The notes below the pieces were generated by a model. It ran no database searches. It worked only from the letters and a program-made list of their open reading frames with translations, and was not told the DNA's origin. Below are positions 8,827-17,593 of a DNA stretch of 64,000 nucleotides, in pieces (positions within the stretch are counted from its first letter, which is position 1; the number at the start of each line of letters is the position of its first letter). This DNA comes from Streptomyces sp. WP-1. Lineage in GTDB: Bacteria > Actinomycetota > Actinomycetes > Streptomycetales > Streptomycetaceae. Location of the stretch: assembly GCF_030450125.1 (NCBI RefSeq), contig NZ_CP123923.1, positions 1,674,001 through 1,738,000 on the forward strand. The letters run 5' to 3'. The position numbers were made by a program, and so were the translations under genes.

Positions 8827-9840
8827 TTAAGGGACCGTGAGCACGATCTTGCCCTGGATGTGTCCCTGGGCGGCGCGCTTGTGTGCTGCCCGGGCGTCCG
8901 CGAGCGCGAACGTGCTGTCGATGGCGACGCGGATCCTGCCCGCGTCCATCAGGCGTCCCAGTTCCGCGAGCTGAGCGCCGTTCGCCCGTACCTGCGTGCC
9001 GGATACGGTGATGCCCAGCCTCGCGTTCTCCTCGTCGTCGAACTCTCCGAAGTACACCGGGTACAGTGCGCCGCCGCGCTTGAGAGTGGGCAGGAAGCGT
9101 CGGCTGCCGGCGCCCCCGACGGCGTCCAGAACGAGGTCCACGTCGCGGACGACGTCCTCGGGGCGCTGCTTGGTGTAGTCGATGTACTCGTCGGCGCCGA
9201 GGCCGTGAAGGAAGGTCGCGTGGGTGCCGGAGGCCACGGCGATGACGCGGGCCCCCTTCCACTTGGCCAGTTGCAGGGCGAGGTGGCCGACGCCGCCGCC
9301 GGCTCCGTTGATGAGCACCGTGGTGTCGCTGCCCAGCGCCACGGGGCGGTGCCTCGCCTCCTGGAACGGGGACCGGTGATCGTGCCCGACGTCGATCAGG
9401 TACTGCCACGCCGTCAGCCCCGACATGGGCAGTGCGGCAGCGTGTGTGTGGTCCACGGCGGCCGGCTTGGGCGCGAGGTCGGAGGCGGGTGCGGTGACGT
9501 ACTCGGCGTACGCGCCGCTCTGCATCAGGGCGGGAAAGCGCAGCAGCCCCATCACCTCGTCCCCGGCCGTGAAGCCGGAAACATCGGCGGCGACGGCTTC
9601 CACGACACCCGAGATGTCGGTCCCCGGGATCAGGGGCAGGTCGAACGGGGGCCTGAACTCAGGAGGGATGCCGGGCATGCCCTCGCGGACGTACCAGTCG
9701 GGCGGATTGAGACCGACCGCCCGCACGCGGACGAGTACCTCGCCCGCGGCCGGTTCGGGAACCGCCACCTCCTCGTGGCGCAGCACCTCGGGGCCGCCGA
9801 ACTCGTGCAGCCGGATCGCTTTCATCATGCGGGTCGGCAT
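8827..9840 (-). CDS. NADP-dependent zinc-free alcohol dehydrogenase/quinone oxidoreductase
   Basis: This is a 337-residue medium-chain dehydrogenase/reductase. The N-terminal GroES-like half contains GEVLVRVRAVGLNPPDW and PGTDISGVVEAV. The Rossmann half has the nucleotide motif NGAGGGVGHLALQLAK, followed by ADEYIDYTK and a C-terminal HIQGKIVLTV. The zinc-ligand set of classical ADHs is absent, as in quinone oxidoreductases. ATG at 9840 is the natural start because the longer frame runs through the operator region. It is divergent from a TetR regulator with a palindrome between them, so TetR very likely represses it. The substrate may be a quinone or enone; this is inferred from the family. 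Confidence 0.88.
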   Translation of the reverse strand: MPTRMMKAIRLHEFGGPEVLRHEEVAVPEPAAGEVLVRVRAVGLNPPDWYVREGMPGIPPEFRPPFDLPLIPGTDISGVVEAVAADVSGFTAGDEVMGLLRFPALMQSGAYAEYVTAPASDLAPKPAAVDHTHAAALPMSGLTAWQYLIDVGHDHRSPFQEARHRPVALGSDTTVLINGAGGGVGHLALQLAKWKGARVIAVASGTHATFLHGLGADEYIDYTKQRPEDVVRDVDLVLDAVGGAGSRRFLPTLKRGGALYPVYFGEFDDEENARLGITVSGTQVRANGAQLAELGRLMDAGRIRVAIDSTFALADARAAHKRAAQGHIQGKIVLTVP

Positions 9841-9878
9841 CGTGTTTCTCCTGCCTACGGCACGGTATACGCTTATCC

Positions 9879-9937
9879 GGATCAGTGGACCACATAAACG
9901 GTTCACCGATCCGAATATATGGATCAGTGAACCGTTT
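9879..9937. promoter_or_regulatory. 42-bp palindromic TetR-type operator with an extra half-site
   Basis: The sequence 9896-9937 is a near-perfect palindrome: the left arm AAACGGTTCAC and the right arm GTGAACCGTTT are exact, and the interior GATCCGAATATATGGATC is almost symmetric. A direct copy of the half-site core (GGATCAGTG) occurs at 9879-9887 and again at 9921-9929. It lies between the divergent oxidoreductase (start 9840) and TetR (start 9967) and so could control both. It probably binds two TetR dimers; that is inference from length and family. Confidence 0.8.
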
Positions 9938-9943
9938 GGTCAA

Positions 9944-9965
9944 GTGAGGAGACCGTGAGGAGACC
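9944..9965 (+). repeat. Tandem duplication of the tetR Shine-Dalgarno segment
   Basis: The 11-mer GTGAGGAGACC occurs twice head to tail (9944-9954 and 9955-9965). Each copy supplies a GAGGAG ribosome site, so GTG 9955 and ATG 9967 are both well placed as starts for the TetR gene. Confidence 0.7.
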
Positions 9966-9966
9966 G

Positions 9967-10551
9967 ATGCGAGTCGACGCGCGGAGAAACCGTGACCATC
10001 TGCTCGCCGTGGCGGGTCCCGTCGTGGCCGAGCAGGGCATCGACGTGTCGATGCGCGACCTCGCGCGCAGAGCCGACGTCGGCCTCGCGACGCTGCTGCG
10101 GCACTTCCCGACGCGCGAGGCGCTCCTGGAGGGCCTGCTCCACGCGAGCTTCGCCGACCTGACGACCAGAGCGAGCGAGCTTGAGACAACGCACACGGCC
10201 GAGGACGCTCTCGTCTCATGGGTGCGCGACTGCGTCGCCTGGACAACCGAGTACCGAGGGGTGACCGTTCTGATGGCGGCAGCCATCGAGGACCCCGAAT
10301 CCGCCCTGCACGCCTCGTGCGTCACCTTGCGCGCGGCCGGTGCCCGGCTCCTCACCCGGGCTCAGGCCACAGGCGCGGCCCGGAACGACATCGACGGCGA
10401 TGACCTCTTCGCCCTGATAGCCATGCTCGCGTGGGTCGGCGATCAACCCACTCTCGCACCCCGCGCCAGCCACCTCTTCGACCTGGTCACCAGCGCCGTA
10501 CTGACGCGCGCGGACGGCGACCGGGGAACGGGCGCCCCCGGCGGACAGTGA
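9967..10551 (+). CDS. TetR/AcrR family transcriptional regulator
   Basis: The protein has 194 residues. Its N-terminal helix-turn-helix (NRDHLLAVAGPVVAEQG through DVSMRDLARRADVGLATLLRHF) is typical of TetR, and the variable C-terminal ligand domain contains the SBD-like stretch MLAWVGDQPTLAPR. It is divergent from the quinone oxidoreductase and faces the 42-bp palindrome, so it probably represses both that gene and itself until a small electrophile or quinone binds (inference). ATG 9967 is used as the start; GTG 9955, four codons earlier, is equally well spaced because the ribosome site is duplicated. Confidence 0.9.
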   Translation: MRVDARRNRDHLLAVAGPVVAEQGIDVSMRDLARRADVGLATLLRHFPTREALLEGLLHASFADLTTRASELETTHTAEDALVSWVRDCVAWTTEYRGVTVLMAAAIEDPESALHASCVTLRAAGARLLTRAQATGAARNDIDGDDLFALIAMLAWVGDQPTLAPRASHLFDLVTSAVLTRADGDRGTGAPGGQ

Positions 10552-10703
10552 AGCCGGCTTCATCGCCGGCAGGTCCGGCGCCATGACGGCAGAGGGCTCC
10601 GCCCGGATCACCGGCGCCGTTCACGGGACGAGGCGGCTGCCGGGACCGCCCACCAGGGCCGACGAACGCTTGGCGCACGATCCGGCACGGATGTTCCAAC
10701 CGC

Positions 10704-10731
10704 CGCCAATTGCATCAGATGCGAATTGGCG
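10704..10731. repeat. Hyphenated palindrome, left flank of the recombinase unit
   Basis: Outer arms CGCCAATT (10704-10711) and AATTGGCG (10724-10731) enclose GCATCAGATGC, itself a GCAT/ATGC repeat, with one extra base breaking perfect symmetry. The 13-mer GCATCAGATGCGA at its centre recurs in the second palindrome at 10871-10915, which suggests both bind the same protein. Confidence 0.6.
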
Positions 10732-10870
10732 ACAGCGTGCGAATCGCCCTGAAGGGGGGCGCCAACCGCGCTGCGGATTCGTGGCGTTGGGCGCTTGAGC
10801 TACCGGTGACAGTAGCGGCAGACACAGCCTTGCCGCCACCCATCCAGGGGGCTGACCTGCGGGTTTTCTG

Positions 10871-10915
10871 GCGACTCGCATAGGATGCGATTTCCTCGCA
10901 TCAGATGCGAGTCGC
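10871..10915. repeat. 45-bp nested palindrome overlapping the recombinase 5' end
   Basis: Outer arms GCGACTCGCAT (10871-10881) and ATGCGAGTCGC (10905-10915) are exact inverted copies. Inside are ATGCGA (10885-10890) and TCGCAT (10896-10901), also inverted. The site therefore carries four evenly arranged ATGCGA half-sites. One possible ATG of the recombinase gene (10905) lies in the right outer arm. It could be the recombinase crossover/binding site, an operator for the HTH protein, or both. Confidence 0.7.
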
Positions 10916-10931
10916 GGAGAGTGGTGAATCG

Positions 10932-12056
10932 GTGGGGTTCAACGGGTCGATACCGGGTGCGGCAAGGCTGCATCTGGTGGACGGGGTCGCGCTGCTGCGG
11001 CCGGAGGAACAGGTCTTCACGGCGATGCTGACGGGGTTCGCCAATCAGCAGCTGGCGCGGAATCTGGCCCGCACGACCGTGGAGGGCCGGGAGAACGCGG
11101 TGAAGGCGTTCACCGCGTACGTGAACACCTACCCGTGGAACTGGACGCCGGCGATGGTCGACGAGTGGCTCGGGGATCTGCGCTCGCTGCGCGATCTGAA
11201 GCGTTCGACGATCCGTTCGTACTCGGAGGCCGTCCGGTCCTTCTGCCACTTCGTGACCGACCCCCTCTATGAGTGGACCGCGACCTGCGAGGAGCGCTTC
11301 GGCACCCACCCGGTTCAGGTGGTGCACGAGTGGAACACCGCGGTGCACGTCCAGGACAATGAGTCCGACCCGAAGAAGCGGGCGTTCACCAAGGCTGAGC
11401 TGCACGCCTTCTTCGCCCACTGCGACGACGAGGTCGCCCGCATCCGCTCGCTGGGCCGCAAGGGCTGGCTGCCCGCGTTCCGCGACGCCACCGTGTTCAA
11501 GACCGCCTACGCCTACGGGACACGGCGCAACGAAACGCGGATGCTCGATGCCGCCGACTTCGGCCGGAACCCCCACGGGGCCGAGTTCGGCGAGTTCGGC
11601 CGCTGCCAGGTGAGGTTCGGCAAGGCGAAGAAGGGCTCGCCGCCCAAGCGCCGCGGAGTGCTGACCGTGTTCGACTGGACCCCGGACGTCCTGGACGAGT
11701 GGTTCACCGAGGTCCGCCCTCACTTCGGGACCGACGGCAACCCGGCAGCGTGGCCGTCCGAACGGGGCCTGCGGATCGGCTGCCAGCGGATCAACTCCCG
11801 TTTCAAGGCATACCGCGAGGCCCTGGGCCTGGACGACGGACTGGACTTCCACTCGCTGCGGAGGTCCTACGTCACCCACCTGATCGAGGACGGGTGGGAC
11901 CCCCGCTTCGTCCAGGAACAGGTCGGTCACGAGCACGCCAGCACCACCTCCATCTACACCTGTGTCTCGTCGGACTTCCGCACCCGGACCCTGCGCCGGC
12001 ACCTGGACGACACCATCGCTGCGGCCCTTCAGACCCGAAGCGGGAGGAACGCATGA
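10932..12056 (+). CDS. Tyrosine recombinase/integrase
   Basis: This site-specific recombinase of about 374 residues has an N-terminal core-binding SAM-like domain (RTTVEGRENAVKAFTAY, then RSFCHF) and a C-terminal catalytic domain with the full catalytic set: Arg in YGTRRNETR (near 198), His307 and Arg310 in HSLRRSY, His333 in GHEHAST and nucleophile Tyr342 in SIYTC. GTG 10932 has CGGAGAG 10 bases upstream; ATG 10905 lies inside a palindrome with no ribosome site. The stop overlaps the next start (ATGA). It probably catalyses movement of the surrounding element. Confidence 0.9.
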   Translation: MGFNGSIPGAARLHLVDGVALLRPEEQVFTAMLTGFANQQLARNLARTTVEGRENAVKAFTAYVNTYPWNWTPAMVDEWLGDLRSLRDLKRSTIRSYSEAVRSFCHFVTDPLYEWTATCEERFGTHPVQVVHEWNTAVHVQDNESDPKKRAFTKAELHAFFAHCDDEVARIRSLGRKGWLPAFRDATVFKTAYAYGTRRNETRMLDAADFGRNPHGAEFGEFGRCQVRFGKAKKGSPPKRRGVLTVFDWTPDVLDEWFTEVRPHFGTDGNPAAWPSERGLRIGCQRINSRFKAYREALGLDDGLDFHSLRRSYVTHLIEDGWDPRFVQEQVGHEHASTTSIYTCVSSDFRTRTLRRHLDDTIAAALQTRSGRNA

Positions 12057-12388
12057 AGCGCAAGGTCGGCTACACCTGGCGGCTGCGCGAGGTGATGGCC
12101 CAACATCAGATCTTCACGGCCACCGAGCTGGTCCCGCTGCTGCGTGAACGCGGGATCGACCTGTCCGCCTCGCAGGTCCACCGTCTGGTCTCCGGGACCC
12201 CGGAACGGCTGTCGTTGCAGGTCATGGCCGCACTCTGCGACATCCTCACCTGCACCCCGGCCGACCTGGTGGCCACCACCGCCGAGAACGCCGGGGTCCG
12301 CAAGACCGCCACCGGCGACCTTCCGGCCCTGTCCGCGAACGTCGCCAAGCTGCGGCCCCGCGCGGCCCGCATCCTGCCCGACGCATGA
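12053..12388 (+). CDS. Small Cro/C1-type helix-turn-helix protein
   Basis: The protein has 111 residues. The pattern ATELVPLLRERGIDLSASQ followed by VHRLVSGTPERLSLQVMAAL and ending in CTPADLV is a classic XRE/C1 helix-turn-helix ending in the TPADLF-like motif. It overlaps both neighbours by four bases (ATGA at 12053 and at 12385), so its level is locked to the two recombinase-like proteins. It may regulate the unit or help assemble the recombination complex; a binding site in the nested palindromes upstream is plausible. Confidence 0.85.
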   Translation: MKRKVGYTWRLREVMAQHQIFTATELVPLLRERGIDLSASQVHRLVSGTPERLSLQVMAALCDILTCTPADLVATTAENAGVRKTATGDLPALSANVAKLRPRAARILPDA

Positions 12389-13926
12389 GTCGGACCTATG
12401 CCACCGACGAGCAGTACGAACGCTGGTTCCTGGCGGAGTGCTGCCGCTGCGGACGCCGCAAGCACAAGGCCGGCACCTGGCCGGACGGCTACGTCTGCCG
12501 GACCTGTTCGGACCGCGCGGTTCGGACACGGGGCACCTGCCCCGGATGCGGCCAGGACCGGGCGCTTCCCGGTCTCCGTCCCGGCGACGGCGCCGCGATC
12601 TGCACGACCTGCGCAGGTTTCTCCCAGACCTTCGACTGTTCACGCTGCGGCTTCGAAGGCAAGCTCCTGGGCGGGCGGCTCTGCGAACGCTGCACGCTCG
12701 CCGACCGGCTCACCGCTCTGCTGGACGACGGCACTGGCCGCGTCCGCCCGGAACTGACACCGCTGTTCGACCTGCTGGTGGCGATGGATAAGCCCAGCAG
12801 CGGGCTGGCCTGGCTGGCCATGCGCCGCGACCAACCGGGAAACGCCTCCGAGCGGCTCCGGCAGCTCGGCCTCGGCCAGATCCCGCTGACCCACGACGCC
12901 TTCCACGAACTCCAGCCCTGGCGGTCGGGCGCTCACCTGGAAGAACTGCTGATGGCGAGTGGGGTCCTACCCGCCGTCGACAAGTACATCTGCTCGTTCC
13001 AGCGCTGGCTGCCCGGTCATCTGGCCGATATCGCCAACCCCGAGCACGCGAAGACGATCAGGCTCTTCGCGACCTGGCGCGTCCTTCCTCGACTGCGGGC
13101 ACGAGCCGACCGCGGCCACATCACACCCAGCATCCGCCGCTTCGCCGCCGAGCAGATCAAGCACGCGACCGCCTTCCTCCAGTGGCTCGGCGATCGGAAC
13201 ACCACCCTCGCCACCTGTGGCCAGACCGACGTCGACGCCTGGTGGGCCGAGAACAGCGAGCACGGCCGCAACTGCCTTCGGGCCTTCCTCAACTGGGCCA
13301 TGCAGAGCCGCCACTGCCGACGCTCGCTCTCGCTACCCGCGATGAAGACCACCCGGCGAGCCGCGCTGAGCGAAGACGAACGCCTGGACGCCCTCGGTCG
13401 ACTGTTGACCGATCCGGACACGCCGACGAACCTCCGCGTCGCCGGCGTCATCGTGCTTCTCTATGCCCAGCCCCTCACCCGGATCGTCCGGCTCACCGTC
13501 GACGACGTGATCCACGACGGAGACGCAGTCCTGCTCCGGCTCGGGGAACCGGCCTCACCCGTCCCCGAGCCGGCCGCCTCCCTGCTGCGGGACTACATCG
13601 CCGACCGCGACCACATGAACACCGCCACCAACCAGGCGTCCCCCTGGCTGTTCCCCGGCCGCGGTGCGGGCCAGCCCTTCCGCCCCGACCACCTGTCCGC
13701 ACTCCTCAACGAGATCGGTGTCCCAGTGGCAGCAGCCCGCGGCGCCGCCATCCGGCAACAACTCCTGGAAATGCCCGCCCCCGTCGTCGCAGACGCTCTC
13801 GGCTACCACGACAAGACCACCACCCGCCTCCTCAAGGAGACCGGCGGGACCTGGAGCCGATACGCCACCGGAGATCACGCAAAGTCACCAGCAGGCTGGG
13901 TCCCACGAGAAACTGGCGACAGTTGA
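12385..13926 (+). CDS. Zinc-ribbon protein with catalytically degenerate tyrosine-recombinase domain
   Basis: The protein has 513 residues. The first 105 contain three CxxC...CxxC zinc ribbons (Cys 19/22/38/41, 52/55/73/76 and 85/88/100/103). A helical middle region and a SAM-like segment (FLQWLGDRN) follow. The last 170 residues have the tyrosine-recombinase fold signature (VIVLLYAQPLTRIVRLTVDD, then LGYHDKTTTRLL), but the expected HxLR box reads AAIR, the GH box reads GY, and there is no Tyr at the nucleophile position. It should therefore not cut DNA by itself. An accessory DNA-binding partner of the upstream active recombinase is the best reading; the fold assignment needs structural confirmation. 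Confidence 0.8.
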   Translation: MSRTYATDEQYERWFLAECCRCGRRKHKAGTWPDGYVCRTCSDRAVRTRGTCPGCGQDRALPGLRPGDGAAICTTCAGFSQTFDCSRCGFEGKLLGGRLCERCTLADRLTALLDDGTGRVRPELTPLFDLLVAMDKPSSGLAWLAMRRDQPGNASERLRQLGLGQIPLTHDAFHELQPWRSGAHLEELLMASGVLPAVDKYICSFQRWLPGHLADIANPEHAKTIRLFATWRVLPRLRARADRGHITPSIRRFAAEQIKHATAFLQWLGDRNTTLATCGQTDVDAWWAENSEHGRNCLRAFLNWAMQSRHCRRSLSLPAMKTTRRAALSEDERLDALGRLLTDPDTPTNLRVAGVIVLLYAQPLTRIVRLTVDDVIHDGDAVLLRLGEPASPVPEPAASLLRDYIADRDHMNTATNQASPWLFPGRGAGQPFRPDHLSALLNEIGVPVAAARGAAIRQQLLEMPAPVVADALGYHDKTTTRLLKETGGTWSRYATGDHAKSPAGWVPRETGDS

Positions 13927-14029
13927 ATACGAGCCCCTACCAGTATCGGACCCCGACGCCCAGTGGGTTCACGCTTCCGTCGCACAGGCAGTCGTGTGAC
14001 ACTGTCGTCCCCGTCCCCCCTCTCACGAG

Positions 14030-14749
14030 ATGTGCGCCGTGCGTTCTCTGCCTCTGCCGCTCGCCCTCACCGCCCGGCTGACCCCGGTCGTGGTCCTCGC
14101 CTGTGCCGGGTGGGCGCTGTCCACCACCCCCGCCGCGCCCCAGGCGTCCACCGGGCACCGATCCGGGGCGAGCGCGTCCGACCAGCCGTCGTCGTCCGCC
14201 GCGCCCTCCGCCTCGGCCGCCGCGAAGTCGTACTCCACCGCCTCCTCGCCCTGCTCCGCCGTGTCCGCCTCGGTCGTCGGCGACCTGGTGCCCGGGGCGA
14301 AGCCGGCCGGCAAGGAGATCCCCTCGACCGACCCGAAGCTGCGCCGCACCTGCTCCTGGAACGCCCTGCACGGTTACGACTACCGCTGGCTCGACGTCTC
14401 CTACGAGATCAGCGGCTCCGCGGACGAGGCGAAGCAGGAGTACCAGCAGCAGGTGAGCCGGAAGAGCGGCGGCGGGGCCGTGCCGGGGCTCGGGGACGGC
14501 GCGTACTCCGTGGTCGGCCTGTCCACCGACGACAAGCAGCAGACCCGCGAGGGCGTGGTGATCGTGCGCGTCTCCAACGCGCTGGTCGTGGTGACGTACA
14601 GCGGCAGCGACTTCGACACCAAGAAGGCGCCGGGGACGGACGAGATCAACAAGGGCGCCATCAAGGTGGCGCGGGCGGCGGTCGGAGCGCTCGGCGGCGG
14701 GCAGCCCGGAGCCGGGTCAGAGTCCGGGTCCGGGTCAGGTTCCGGGTGA
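14030..14749 (+). CDS. Secreted DUF3558-like protein
   Basis: The protein has 239 residues with an N-terminal hydrophobic export signal ending VVVLACAGWAL; the cysteine may be lipidated although the lipobox is imperfect. A Ser/Ala-rich linker follows, then a domain with two conserved-type cysteines (SSPCSAVSAS and RRTCSWNAL), the hallmark of DUF3558 lipoproteins. The tail is a Gly/Ser repeat. ATG 14030 is used; GTG 14039 is nearly as good. No function is known. It follows the recombinase element and precedes the catabolic cluster, and appears to be transcribed alone. Confidence 0.75.
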   Translation: MCAVRSLPLPLALTARLTPVVVLACAGWALSTTPAAPQASTGHRSGASASDQPSSSAAPSASAAAKSYSTASSPCSAVSASVVGDLVPGAKPAGKEIPSTDPKLRRTCSWNALHGYDYRWLDVSYEISGSADEAKQEYQQQVSRKSGGGAVPGLGDGAYSVVGLSTDDKQQTREGVVIVRVSNALVVVTYSGSDFDTKKAPGTDEINKGAIKVARAAVGALGGGQPGAGSESGSGSGSG

Positions 14750-14858
14750 TCGTCCTGCCGCCGGGTCGGTGAGCCGCCGCGGCCACCGCGCTGCACCTCT
14801 GCGACCACCACGTGCCCGCAGGGGCCGTCCGAGGGCTGGCCGACGGACGGACCCTCGC

Positions 14859-16394
<1,536 letters not shown>

Positions 16395-16559
16395 GGGCGG
16401 GCCCCAATCGGGAACGGGACGGGTCGGCGGAGGCCGTGCGGGCACCAGCCCCTCCCCGCGGGGAGGCGGGGAGGGGTGACCAGGGGTGGGGGGTTGGGGC
16501 GGACCCCCGAGGGGACCGGGAGGAGGAGCCGGGTGGGACGGTGAAGGGGACGGGTGGGG

Positions 16560-17582
16560 CTAGGAGTTGACGGCGGGGATCACCTGGGTGCCGTAGGCGT
16601 CGATGGTGGCCTCCTGCGCGTCGTGCATGTCGTACAGCGCGAACTGGTCGACGCCCAGGGCACGCAGCGCGGTCAGCTTCTCGATGTGCCGCTCGGGCGG
16701 GCCGATGAGACAGAAGCGGTCCACGATCTCGTCGGGCACGAACTCGGTGTCGGGGTTGCCGCTGCGCCCGTGGTGGGCGTAGTCGTAGCCCTGCCGGGAC
16801 TTGATGTACTCGGTGAGTTCCTCCGGGACCTGAGCGGAGTGCGCGCCGTACTTGGAGACCAGGTCGGCGACGTGGTTGCCGACCATGCCGCCGAACCAGC
16901 GGCACTGGTCGCGGGCGTGGGCGAGGGCCTCGGGCGAGTCGTCGGCGGTGACGTACGCCGGTGCCGCCACGCAGATGCTGACCTCGGCGGGGTCGCGGCC
17001 GGCCGCCTGCGCCGCGTCCTTGACGGCCTTCACCATGTACTCGGTGAGGTAGAGGTCGGCCAGCTGGAGGATGAAGCCGTCGGCCTCCTCGCCGGTCATC
17101 TTCAGCGCCCTGGGGCCGTACGCGGCCATCCAGACGGGGAGTTGAGCGCCGGGGCGGACCCAGGGGAACTTGACGACCGCGCCGCCGCCGAGGTCGGCGG
17201 CGTCGCCCCGGCCGAGGGCGCGGATCACCTTGATGGCCTCGCTTATCCGGGCGAGGGTGTTGGGCCTGCGGCCCGCGACGCGCATCGCGGAGTCGCCGCG
17301 GCCGATGCCGCACACGGTGCGGTTGCCGAACATGTCGTTGAGGGTGGCGAAGGTGGAGGCGGTGACCTCCGGGGTGCGGGTGGACGGGTTGGTGACCATC
17401 GGCCCGACCGTCAGCCGCTCGGTCCGCGCCAGGATCTGGCTGTAGATCACGAACGGCTCCTGCCACAGCACGGCGGAGTCGAAGGTCCAGCCGTGGCTGA
17501 AGCCGTTGTGCTCGGCGCGCCGCATGAGGTCGATGACGCGGGAGGCCGGCGGGTCGGTCTGGAGGACGAGTCCGAAGTCCAT
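16560..17582 (-). CDS. F420-type LLM-class oxidoreductase (TIGR03842-like)
   Basis: This 340-residue luciferase-like TIM-barrel protein begins MDFGLVLQTDPPASRVIDLM and contains GRGDSAMRVAGRRP and PVWMAAYGPRALKMTGE, features of the LLM group annotated as F420-dependent oxidoreductases. It lies 12 bases downstream of the hydantoinase on the same strand. Reductive pyrimidine degradation needs a reductase to make the dihydro substrate, and no dihydropyrimidine dehydrogenase is visible here, so this enzyme may supply that step using F420H2 (inference). An oxidative role with reduced flavin cannot be excluded. Confidence 0.85.
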   Translation of the reverse strand: MDFGLVLQTDPPASRVIDLMRRAEHNGFSHGWTFDSAVLWQEPFVIYSQILARTERLTVGPMVTNPSTRTPEVTASTFATLNDMFGNRTVCGIGRGDSAMRVAGRRPNTLARISEAIKVIRALGRGDAADLGGGAVVKFPWVRPGAQLPVWMAAYGPRALKMTGEEADGFILQLADLYLTEYMVKAVKDAAQAAGRDPAEVSICVAAPAYVTADDSPEALAHARDQCRWFGGMVGNHVADLVSKYGAHSAQVPEELTEYIKSRQGYDYAHHGRSGNPDTEFVPDEIVDRFCLIGPPERHIEKLTALRALGVDQFALYDMHDAQEATIDAYGTQVIPAVNS

Positions 17583-17593
17583 GGGCACTGCTC

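Larger units (their letters stand above)
10704..13926 (+). mobile_element. Probable recombinase-HTH-recombinase element
   Basis: Three tightly overlapping genes (tyrosine recombinase, small HTH protein, zinc-ribbon recombinase-like protein) form a self-contained unit with ATGA overlaps at both junctions. The left flank carries two hyphenated palindromes, while the genes outside are ordinary chromosomal ones. A 12-base near-repeat AAYTGGCGACAG occurs at 10724-10735 and again at 13911-13922 and may mark the edges. The gene order recalls multi-recombinase elements such as RIT and Tn554 groups but is not identical to either. Boundaries are provisional because no empty site can be compared here. 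Confidence 0.55.

Noticed and set aside
13927..14029. Right inverted repeat matching the 45-bp palindrome at the end of the recombinase unit
   Set aside because: Only a short GGCGACAG match was found there; no copy of the ATGCGA half-sites occurs on the right side.
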